Positions 37,401 to 49,400 of a stretch of DNA of 64,000 nucleotides are shown here, one piece after another; position 1 is the stretch's first letter, and each line of letters starts with the position of its first letter. This DNA is from Malania oleifera (taxonomy: Eukaryota; Streptophyta; Magnoliopsida; Santalales; Ximeniaceae). Under the pieces are notes generated by a model. The model ran no database searches. It worked only from the letters and a program-made list of their open reading frames with translations, and was not told the DNA's origin. The translations under genes and the position numbers were made by a program. Where the stretch lies: assembly GCF_029873635.1 (NCBI RefSeq), contig NC_080423.1:96743025-96807024 (forward strand), written 5' to 3'.

Positions 37401-40400
37401 TAACTCATCATAATTTAAGAATAGAATAAAGCAAATTCTGTGGAGAACAGCCAACAAAGACATCATTTTTAAAAAGCACATTAGAAGAATAGAAGCACAC
37501 CAAAAAATTATACTTCCCTACGTGTGACCAGTAAAAAATATACAATTATTGCCAAATGATTTAAAACTTCTCTTAAATTAATAATTAGATAATTGCATAA
37601 AGCAAATTTTGAGGAAATAAAGCAATAGTGATTCTATAAATACCTGTCATTGATGGGGCGATTTATCCTAATAAGTTCACCAATACAATTACGGGAGCAT
37701 GATCTTTGTTGCTTAGTAGCATGATCTGAGCTTCCTAGGCAAGAAATTACAATGTCTTCTGATCAATTTAAAAAATACAAAGCATGTAAAATGTAACCAT
37801 TGAAACAAGGGAGACAGCTTACCTATATGCAGCCCACCATTCTGATGAACCTGTCCAAACAATATCAACAGAAGTGAATCCAAATTTTACATAAATACAT
37901 AAAAAATTATAATACACACAAATAGTACAGCAATAAAATGTACTTAGGAGCTTAGAACACCCATAGGTTTAGCATAGTAAACAAAAAGAAACAAGCTACA
38001 TAGCAACTGGAATCCGAATAAGTCCATTTTCTACCACAACAGTATCAGGAGGAATACAATTGTTTCAGATGTTATGACCAAGGAAAAGATACAATATTCA
38101 TGATTTCCCTATCAGATTAACTTAAAAACTTATAGACTCACATGTTTTGACTCCAAAATCTACAATTCTTTGAATGATTTTTAGAAATTTTCAAATCAGT
38201 TTACATGTACTAAGCAAGTTGAATGTTATATGATTTTTTTGTAGCTGAATGAAAAGAAATTATGTATTTGTTGCTATTCAGTATTTTATTGACATCAGCA
38301 ATATAAACTAAGAAAACATAAAAATAATGAAACATAAAAAACAGAACATATTCATATTTCATAATTCATAGCATATTCACAAAAAATGCATAAATATTCA
38401 ACCGAAGGATAAGCAATACAGATCAAAGACTAAAGCCCACCTGCTCTCAAATTTAAATTATAATCCGATTTTTTAAGGAATAGAAGGGCATAGAAGTATG
38501 TCACACACATATTCCAGATAATTGTTATTCTTCCACATAAGGAGACAAGTTTGTTCACCGTCAATTAATTTATTTCTAATTTTGAGTTTTATTCTTGACT
38601 ACTTGATGACCAATTGATGAATATAGTTTAGAATTTTGTTTTGAAGTTTTAAAAGCTTGATTTCTTTAAAGAATACAAATTAGGGTATAAATTTTTTTTA
38701 AGAAATTCACAACCAGTCTGAGGGCCTAACCACCTGCAGAGACTGTAATAGCTTGTAAAAGACTCTAATGGTCATTACAATACCTTAGTGGAAGGCAATG
38801 GACGATACGGATGCGATTCGAAGCCCTTACAAGAAATTGTCCTGGTATCAACAGGCATGACATCTATACCATTACGTCCCAATGTTATGCAATGGTGATG
38901 GCTGATTATTAAAATAATGGTAGGAAGAAAAGAAAAAGTATGCGAATGGAGGCAAGGATGAAAAGAATTACTTGGTGGAACTTTTCTAACAATATCTGGT
39001 ATGTTCAGTTGGTTTGCTTCTAAAGAAGAACAAAGGGTAATGATGAAGCCAACAAAAATCCAAATTTTCCTAAAGGATTCATATAGCCGACCTCATCTAG
39101 AGAGACTTAATGCTTGGTTTTGTTGCTGTTGTTGTGGTAAAAAGAAACTTTCATCAAGGGGATGCCACCCCTTGGAACAAAATGTCAACCACTCTGTAGA
39201 GTGTCACAAGCCTCAAGAATTACATTATGATCATTAACAGTTTGCCCACTAAGCCAGCTGGAAAACAGCAACCCTCTGCTCTTTACAAATCTGAAACAGA
39301 GTAACTGTATCTTTGAAGGGTCGCTTATTTCTTTCTTTCCAAGCACACCACAAAACTTTCGCTTCTCCTTGGTGGCTATGATGCCTTTCCAACCCCAAAT
39401 CTCTTCTCCCACAGAGTTTGCAGTAACCCACTGATATCCAGTCAAAGGTAGAGCCATATTCCACAAATTCCTTGTCCAGAGGCAGTGAAGAAAAATGTGG
39501 CTGATCAATTCTGCATCAGCCATACAAAGAAAACATTCATTTTTACTTGTGAGCCCCCTTTTCCTGTAGATTGTCAAGGGTTAAAATATTTCCACATCTG
39601 GACTCCCAAATATTAAAAAAAATAAAAAATAAAAAAATACCTTTGAAGGGACTGTCGTCCTCCAAATACAAATCCAAGTGGAGTTGTTGCAAATTGTTCC
39701 CATCAAGGAGAGTTTCTTGTAGAAAGATCAAACAGTGTAACACTGTTCCTGTTCAAAGCCCATTTTCGTTCGTTGGGGATGTTTTGGTTGTGGAAATTAT
39801 AGAGAATAAGGAATTATGCCAGTTGAAAATGTTTATACCTTTTATCTTTTTTTTTTTAAGATGGCATTAAGGCACAAAATAGGGAAAAGATCAAACAAAG
39901 CACAATTCCAAAAGACCTAAGGACATAAGAAACAAACTTCATACAATTAAAAACCAGATTTCTCTTCCAAGGCTAGCCATGTATCTTATGGATAGCTCAC
40001 CTGGCCAAGCAATTCACCCAAACTTTAGTTCATTATTTGGCATGATAAAGAATAATCCATGAACAAGAGCACAGTTATTCACTTTGAGACTTCACAAAGT
40101 AAACAACTTGGTAGGGAATTTTTGCATCTTTCTCACCACCTTACACCAGAATCAAATGTCTTCAAATTGAAAGTAGCTTCAAAAGAAGACTTCATAGAGA
40201 AAGGATCCCAATTGGAAGGAGGCCAAAATTTTAATCTTGCTCTCTTGTTCTGATACTTAAATCATAGATCAAAGCAATCAACAGTTTTTTAAGTGAATCA
40301 AAATTCATAACCTTATTCCAGAAATATATTACACTGCTTACTCCATGTCTTAAGTCCAAATGGAAGGTGAACCACCAGCACCAAACAGAGAGAGGGAAAG

Positions 40401-43400
40401 AGAGAAGTTAGAAAATGAGAATGAGAATGCTTCTACACACCAAAGATCCACCAAATCTCACCAATCCTCCCGCCTTGTGCACATCCCTTCAAAAACCAAT
40501 TAAAATTTCCTGAAGCCTCCCACCACGCACAACTGTAAAAGCTTGACGCATTAATAGCGAATCTTCCAAAGGAAGATAGAGTAGTCAGCCACAATAATGG
40601 TCTTAAATTTCGACGAAATTGTTGAAATTTCCATCACCCTCGAAATTGAAATGGAAATAGATTTCCCTTTTACATAATTTCCATTGAAACTTCAACGAAT
40701 AATTCAAAATTTATCGAAATCTCAAAATTTTAGCGAAACTTGTCAAAATTTTAACTATAAAATGAAATTTCATCAAAACTCAAATGAGAGATTTAGGAGC
40801 AAAGTGAAATCTCTCTCTTAATTTATTTTATTTTATTTTATTGAAACAAAATGATTATTACAAGGGATTTTGAAATTATATGAAAAACTAAACTTAGAAC
40901 AACATTTTTTATCTAAGCATTCATGTCTAAATTATCATTATTTGTGTAATAAATAGTATTTAAATGATTTAGGAATTTCATTTGTATTAACTAGATATTT
41001 TTAATGCACATTATCTTTATACACAAATTATATTACAACTTTTCCACCTCATACACAATATAGATGTATTTAACTTTGTAATATATTAGTCCTAAAAATT
41101 ATGTTATTACGTCTATTAACCATTTCTAAAGTTTCATAAAAGAATTCCATGATTTACTACTGATTTCCATTATTTTTTTAAATCAAAATTGAAATTGACA
41201 TCGAAATCGAAATTTCTGTCGAATCCACTATTCTGGAGCTCCAAAATTTGAGTCGAAATTGAAATTTAAGACTTTGAGGACTACAATCATGATCATCATA
41301 TCTCACTTTGAACCTCAAAAGTACAGCTGGGGATGAAATAGGTTCTAGTAAAATCAAAATCAACACCCAAATGCCCTAGCCTAGGCTCTAAACCACAGCC
41401 CAGCTCAATGCCCAATAACAATTTACTAACTTGTTGGGGCAGCGGACACTAAAATAGCATTACTTAAATAAAGCCATGAACTTTCCTTAAATTGACACCT
41501 GCATAAAACTGGATTGTATCAGGGCAGATAAGATTGCCAGTTGGATGCATTAGGGCAGAAAAGATTTCATTGTAATTGTCAATGGATGGAAAATGTTATG
41601 CATAGTGATCCCCTAGACAAGAAAAGTTAAACAAGGGTGGATAAGACTTTGAGAAGATATGAAGAAAAATGCGGAGACGACACCTTTAGTATTTTTTTTG
41701 TTTAGGGAAAACAAGGGAAGAAACCTTAAAATGGTCTACGATACAAAGAACGAGGGTTTGGGAGTACATTTGTGTGTAGGGAAGGTAGTAGACTAACCAT
41801 TCTAAGGGGAATTAGTCAACCAGCAGATCCAACACCCTACCAACACCCATTCTATGAATAGTTACCACTGTGTGTGTGTGTGTCCTAACTAAGGAAAGCT
41901 CCCTTTTGGGTCATTCAGTGAAGAATCACTGTCCAAGAGTCCAAACAACAAAGCTGAAAGCCCTAACATGCTCTTGTTTGAAAAGGGGAATTTGACCTCA
42001 AAAAATCCTAAATATCTAATTTCAATCATGGATTGGATGAGGTGGATGAGATTTTTAATTGAATTTTGAATTGATCAAGATTTGTGGTCCCAGTCCCCCT
42101 GGTTGAAACCAAAGAACTCAATGCTAGTAGAGTAGGGAATCCCTTGATTGACATCGGGACTCAATGGAGAGTTGAAATAAATAAGTCATTAATGAATTTG
42201 CAAAGTCTTCTAATTGGCAATCGAGATTTGAATGTGGTTGAAGTCAATCATTAATAAATAATTTGAAAATCTCTTGATTTGACAACCAGGTTTTAATAGT
42301 TTGATTGAGTCAACCCTCAATTGAGGATATCTAAAAATCTCTAATTGTAAATCAGGGTTTTAATGCTTTGATTGAGTCAACTCTTGATTGAAGACTTTGA
42401 AAATCTCTTATGGACAATTAGAGTTTAATTGATCGAATAAAGTCAACTTTTAATTGAAGACTTTGAAAATCTCTCATTGACAATTAAAGTTGAATTGATT
42501 GGATAAAGTTAACTCTTAATTGAAGACTTTGAAAATCCCTACTTGACAATTAGAGTTTAATTGATTGAATAGAGTCAACTCTTAACTGAGGACTATGAAA
42601 ATCGCTAATTGTCAATCAAGGTTTTAATGCTTTGGATAGAGTCAACTCTTAATTGAAGATTATGAAAGTCTCTAATTGTCAATCAAGTTTTAAATGCTTT
42701 GGATAGAGTCAACTTTCAACTAAAGACTATGAAAATCTTTTGTTGTCAATCAAGTTTTAATGCTTTGAATAGAGTCAACTCTCAATTGAAGACTAAAAAT
42801 CTCTGATCGTCGATCAGGTTTTAAGGCTTTTGATAGAGTATCTTTGACTAAGGCAATCACCATTTATGATAGAGATTTGACATTTTTGAAAAAGGATAGT
42901 TTCCATTTTGAGGAAAGATGCTTGAATAAGTTGGAAGGTTTTTAAAAAATTACTAAACTCATCATCTGTCATTTTAGAGAAACAATTTGAAAGGTCTTTT
43001 TGAAAAAAGGAAAGTTTTCAAAAAAGGGAATTCTAAGTTTGCCCCTGGCTTCTTGGTCCCATGGTGCAAGCACCGACTCCCATTCGCCCATAGGGAGAGC
43101 ACTTATCCCTTACCTAGGGTTTAGAAGGGAGAGGACACCATGCAATGAGAACTCCCCTATCATCCCATCATTACTCGGGTTGAGAGGCCCTGAACTAAGC
43201 TCGGAGACGCAACAAAGGACAGATTAGGTACCAAAAGCCAAAGAGGGTGTTTGACGAACATGCACTAGTAAGAGGGTCCAATATCATTCTACATAAAGGA
43301 ATTGGTTTTGGTATTAGACCTTTTTTCAAGTGCATGTTCGTCAAACACGCTCTTTGGCTTTTGGTCCCTAATGCATCGTCCTTTATCGTGTCTCCGAGCT

Positions 43401-46400
43401 TAGTTCAAGGCCTCTCAATCCGGCTACTGATGAGAATATAGAGAAGTTCTCACTGTATGGTTTCCTCTCCCCTCTCAACCCTAGGCAAGGGACAAGCGAT
43501 CTCCCTTACGTATGGGCAAATGGGAGCTGGTGCTTGCACCACGGGACCAAGAAGCCAAGGGCAAACTTAGAATTCCCTTTTTCAAAAATTTTCCTATTTT
43601 CAAAAAAAAAAAGACCTTTCAAATTGTTTCTCTAAAATGGCCGATGATGAGTTTAGTAATTTTTCAAAAACCTTCTTTCTTTGTCAAGCATCTTTCCTCA
43701 AAATAAAAACTATCTTTTTTCAAAAATGTCAAATCTCTCTCATAAATGGTGACTGCTTTAATCAAAGATACTCTATCCAAAGTATTAAAACCTGATTGAC
43801 GATCAAAGATTTTCAGTCTTTAATTAAGAGTTTACTTTATTCAAAGCATTAAAACTTGATTGACAATCAGAGATTTTCATTGTCCTCAATTGAGACTTGA
43901 CTCTATCCAAAGCATTAAAACTTGATTGACAATCAGAGAATACCATAATCTTCAATTGAGAGTTGACACTATCCAAAGTATTAAAACCTGATTGACAATC
44001 AGATATTTTCATTGTCTATAATTAAGAGTTGACTTTATCCAATCAATTAAACTCTAATTGTCAAGAAGAGGTTCTCAAAGTCTTCAATTAAAAGTTGACT
44101 CTATCCAACCAATTAAACTCTAAATATCAATTAGAGGTTTTCAGTCTTCAATTAAGAGTTGACACTATCCAATGAATTAAACTCTAATTGTCAATCAGAT
44201 GTCTTCAAAATCTTCAATCAAGAAAAAAAAAAAAGAGTCAACTCAATCAAAGCATTAAAGCCCTGATTTACAATCAGAGATTTTCAAAGATCCTCAATTG
44301 AGGGTTGACTTAATCAAACTATTGGAACCTGGTTGTCAAATCATGAGACTTTCAAACCATTCATTAATGATTGACTTCAACCACATTCAAATCCCGATTG
44401 CCAATTAGAAAACTTTCAAATTCATTAGTGATTGATTTATTTCAACTCTCCATTAAGACCCGATGTCAATCAAGGGATTTCCTACTCTACTAGCATTCAA
44501 TCCTCTGATTTAAACCAGGGGAATTGGGACCACAAATCTTGATCAATTCAAAATTCAATTAAAAATCTCATCCACCTCATCCAATCCATGATTGAAATTA
44601 GATATTTTGATGTTGAGTTTTGACTAATCCTAATTTTCAAGGAAAGGGACATCTTCAATTGTACTTAAGGCAATCAATCAAAACTTTTTCCATCATTTCC
44701 TCCATTTTACCTCTTGTTTTCAAATTTAGGATCATTTGAAGCCTAATTCCACTTTTCAAAAAAGAGCATATCAAGCCTTTTGGCTTTGTTGTTTAGACTC
44801 TTGGACAGTGATTTTTCACTGAATGACCCAAAAGGGGGCTTTTCCGTCCTTTTTTTTTAATCTTAGTTAGGACACAGACACACATAACGGTATGGAACAG
44901 GTGTTGGTAGGGTGCTGGTTGACTAATTCCCCTAAGAATGGTTAGTCTACCACCTTCCCTACACACAAATGTATTCCCAAACCCTTGTTCTTTGTATTGT
45001 AGATCTTTTTAGGGTTTTTCCCTTTGTTTTCCCTAAACAAAAATAATAATAAAGGTGACGACCCCGCATTTTTTCTTCACATCTTCTCAAAGTCTTATCC
45101 ACCCCTGTTTAACTTTTCTTGTTTGGGGGATCACCATGCATAGCATTTTCCATCTATTGGCACGCCCCCCAGACTGGAACCCAGTGTCGACAGTAATAGA
45201 CTTCATCGTTGTGCTAGTTGGATGAATCAAGTTCAAAGCAAAAACAATTGCTAGGAATTTCTGCAAGATCTATGCCATTGAGAGTCTTTCCGATTGTAAA
45301 GCACAATGCATCAATACTATTGACATTGATAAGATCTTGTGACCTTCAGCCCATCTTCAAAACTGACTACGTAACCAAATTGTATTTGAACCAGAGTCGC
45401 TCAAGTTTTGTTGCAAGAAAGGGATATCTCTAGAGAGAGAGTTATTTCACCATTTTAAGACGTTTCCTTTAAAATTTAAAATCTGAATGTTGGCTAAATA
45501 GTGGAGAAGGGGCTCTGTCTCAAATATTAATTCAATGCAATACAGGTCCACTAAATATCAACATAGGAGGCAGGCCTCTTTTGGGAGCTGGAATAAATAA
45601 ACGGAATAACAAGATGGAAAGGTTTATGAGCGATTCTTGTTGAAGCCTATATCTGTTTGTATTGAGCTTATGGAATCAAATTAGTTAATCAATGATTCAA
45701 AATCCTCACCAATGAGGACATTCCTAAGAATTTTTTCTTGAAGGAGTGGGAGATTAGTGGGCTCAAAGTTGAGAATGACTAAAAATAATGAGGAGATAAT
45801 GTTCTGATTTGAAAAGGAAATCAATTATCTTTATCCTTGACGTGCCTAACATCAAACTTCCACTGGATTGACCACATTAGCAGTTGGGATTGGGGAAGCA
45901 TTTTCTGCTTGAATTGTAAAATTTTTGGGAAGGCTAAAATGTCCATCTAAATCAGGAACTGATGGCCCACCATATTCTATGCCTCTTTTTACTGCAAGAA
46001 TCTCTTTGTACATGGAATGACAGTGCAATTCAGATTCTTTGAAGGCTACATTTTATAGCCACACAAGTGCCTTTCCTATGTTGTCTTCTTCAAGTAACAC
46101 CACTCCAAAAATGGTCACTGGCATTAGTATGGAAGATTCTCTTCCCAGTGGAGAAAATTTTTGTGAGGGCATATTTTTGCTAATTTCTTGAGTGCTTTTA
46201 CTGGATTTACCTGGTTCCAAAGAGAGGCATTCTTCTTCAGTTGTGCTGATTGGGGAATTCTGTATTTTGTCATGTCATGGAAGAAATTTGTTATATAGTT
46301 AACAATTCCAAGGGAACTGTTGGACTTGTTTAAATGAAAAATCTTCACTCAAAAATTCATGAAGCTAACTTACAATGTGAAATTGAAGATGATATTCTCA

Positions 46401-49400
46401 AGAAATTTAGGTTCTCCAATAATCATATTTTTCTTTGAGCATGATGCCATATTCTTGCAGCAACAAATGACATTTAATAATCAAATGTTGGTTTCCCTCC
46501 CCCCCCCCCCCCCCCCCCCCCCCCATGTGGTGGATACAACAAAAATGAAAAGGAAGAAGGTGCTTGGAAGTCGAACCTTGCATGGGACATAAAATATTTG
46601 GTTGACATGGGCACAATTTCCATGCCAAGCTTGTTTTCAAGCTCCCACTAATGCATAAACAAATCCAAGCATGAAAGAGTACTGTTTTTAGAAGTCATGT
46701 CTTGGCTTTTGGGGCAATTTGTAGATATTGTAGCATGATTATTCATTGGCATTGAAAAATTCAAAACTATTATCACCAAAAAGAGAGAGAAAGAGACTTC
46801 GCAACTATTAGGAGTTCAAAACAAGCATGCTTAAAATGTGCACAGAATCATGACACAATACCTCATGCATATCATCATATATATCATTATATTTCAGCTG
46901 TTCAGCATGGAATTCAAAGCATTGCAATATTCCACTCTTAATATAGTGAAGGCAAATTTCCATATAAAAATCTGAACAAAAAGGCAATACGATAATGAAA
47001 TACTATTGAGGTCAAATATTATTCATAAAAAACAGTCACCCATACAAACAGTTAACATACCAAAAGCAATTTTCCAAATTAAAAACCGTGATCGCAAAAG
47101 AAATAAGAAAATGGTCCCATCCATACATACATATTTCCCAGATAGAATTGCTTTCACTTTGGGAGATGAGACTGCCACCTGGCAAGCAACAAGTTTCAAT
47201 GCAGCATCTGAAGAAGGCATTTTAGGCTTGCTCGGTTTGACTCCCAACTTTTGCCTGCAGCCTTCTGCACCACAGTGGCAATCTTGGTCTGCACCAAATT
47301 GAACAAACCTGCTAAATTTGTTAGAATGGATTGAGTAGATATGACTATTCAGAGGAATATATGTTCTAGTCACAGCTCCACAAAAGTATATTCAGAAGAG
47401 AACTTTAAAGGAACATGCTTGATTACATAGCTTACTGTGTAAGCAAGCAAGCCAAGCAACAAAAGCATCCATCAATAAGCATATGCAAATAAAGAGACTC
47501 TCAAGTGCTCATACTGATAATCGTAGGTTAGATGCTCGCCCCTACTTATGTCACGAGTAGCAAATATGCCAATTCTTGTTTCACCATCAATTCTCCTAGA
47601 AAGTCGAAAGAAAGAAATATCCACATAAGACTGGTAGAACAACAACTAAAACAATAGACAGTCAAACAAGGAGAAATAAAGAAGAACCATTTTTGCATCT
47701 CGGTGTTGGGGCAACAACTATGATTTATATATCTTGATTTATTTCCCTTGTATGTGGCATCAATCACCATATCTCGATTGATTTCGCACAAGTAAAAGTT
47801 TGTTTCTCCACGATGTTTCATTTTCCAAAGCCTTTCCTCACATGTTATGTCATCAATAACTGCGGTGGAAAAAGAAACAGAATTACCAATCCTTAAGTCC
47901 CACTAGGTGGGTTCAGCTACATCAGACTCAAAAAAAAAAAAATAGTAACTAAAAATAAAAATAAATGTGGATGAAAGATTTTTATTTAATAAAGGAACAA
48001 TCATGCGTGGAATAATTTACCTTCTCCAACATATTCTATTACGAACTCCCCCTTCTTAATATTCTCATCAGCCACTATCCCAGATCCACATTTCTCAGTC
48101 TACAAGAAATACATAGAATTAACTTGCCATTTTGGGAACAGAGACAAGTAACAATGACAATCATACTAACACATTATATCTGATAAATGTAAAGGAAGCA
48201 CAACATTGTGATTTGTGAAGATAAGGAATGAGATCAATATGAACTAACAAGACAGGAGGGCTTACAAAGAAAATAATGGAAGAAGGAATGAATGAAAGAA
48301 ACATTTAGCCACAACATGGCAACATGTGAACTAATTTAGTTTCACAATTTTTCCAACTTCTAATCTTTGCCCATACTAGTTATAACAAGTGCCGGCTGCA
48401 TGGGAGAAGTTAATAAATGAATCTAGCATCTCTTCCTTCTTTGAAAATCTAAACGAACTGACTTTGGGATTTATCAGTTAAATCCACCTCTACCAGTTTA
48501 TTTTTGAAAACAAGTCAAGAAATATATGCAACCAATTGAAATAGCAAGGTCACATTCCATATAAGAAAGAAGTCCAACCAAGACCCATGTTAGGCCAGCC
48601 AATCATTCTCTTGCTAAAAGGCTGCTTTCTCCTTGAGGGATCTGTTGGGACAATTGGCATTCTTAGTTTCTAATTCTGCCTCAGCAGACAACTCTAAGCT
48701 TTCTGCTTTGTTAAGAAATTAACCTTTCTCAAATTTATTGATTTTACAGTTCTTTTTAGTCTCCATAAAAAATCCACTGTCCTCCTCAATAAAATTCTCT
48801 TACCACAAAAGTATCTCCTCACAAAGAATATATACACTGTAAACTAAATAGATGAATTTTTATACCTTCACTAGTTTCATCTTCTTCACAGGTCGGTGAT
48901 GAAATGGTTGGTTGAGACATGAGCTCCCACATTTACAGCCTGAGGAGCAGCTAGACAGCAGCATCCTGAAGGGGAAAAAGCATTACATGTATGCATAAAA
49001 TTTCTTGTTGATAGAAAGAGGCTTATAGATGTTTTTTATTATCAGCAAGAAAATGGCATGACCTTGAAAATGAAAAGAAGCCTATAAATGTAAAGGCATC
49101 ATTCAAGGTAGACTTCATTTTCAGGGGGCCATGTCCTTTTATAACAAGTGACCAAGTCTGAATATTGAAACAAGATAAGGCTTGGATGAGGATTGAGGAT
49201 GATGATAGTACTGAAAATATTTTCTCAAACTTTTAAAAAACCAAAGCGACATTCAAGAGAATTAAGAATGGATCCAAGAATGATGCAGTAAGTTGAGTGC
49301 ACAGAAAACAGCCAATGCACCATCAACAGAAGTGTGGATCCAAATCAAATCTAACATAAGACGGTAGTTACCAATTATGCCCACATACGTGTTGTGCTTT

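Larger units (their letters stand above)
28667..37643 (-). other. Intron 10 of the ASHH3-like gene (8,977 bp), filled with repeats
   Basis: Donor GT at 37643-37642 after AATGACAG, acceptor GTTCCAG ending at 28667. It contains a MITE at 29003, LINE fragments at 29.6-30.4, 30.57-32.5, 33.38-33.9, 34.5-35.1 and 35.64-36.26 kb, and MITE copy 2 at 36.27 kb. Outside these I see AT-rich sequence without a gene (28.7-29.0, 32.5-33.3, 33.9-34.5, 37.0-37.6 kb). Confidence 0.9.
37851..47130 (-). other. Intron 8 of the ASHH3-like gene (9,280 bp)
   Basis: Donor GTATGT at 47130-47125 after GGGAAATAT, acceptor TTTGGACAG ending at 37851. It holds an RTE 3' end (39.07 kb), a LINE fragment (39.15-39.9 kb), MITE copy 3 (40.60 kb), the foldback-like inverted repeat (41.58-45.16 kb) and a Caulimoviridae-like remnant (45.79-46.48 kb). 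The remaining parts, 37.9-39.0, 39.9-40.6 and 46.5-47.1 kb, show nothing recognisable except a 26-base C run at 46499-46524. Confidence 0.9.

Noticed and set aside
42307..42840. The 66-bp periodic units as a CRISPR array.
   Set aside because: The units are tandem and diverged throughout, with no unique spacers, and a mirrored copy exists in the other arm. The genome is a plant nucleus.
46407..46640. Open frames over the poly-C run with Pro or Gly repeats.
   Set aside because: They are created by the homopolymer and lack any conserved domain; the part that resembles a viral RT is in another, broken frame.
47546..47821. A 91-residue open frame starting [12 protein letters not shown] as a separate small SET gene.
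   Set aside because: It runs past the splice donor at 47687 into intron sequence. Spliced, it continues in frame on both sides as exon 6 of the 12-exon gene.
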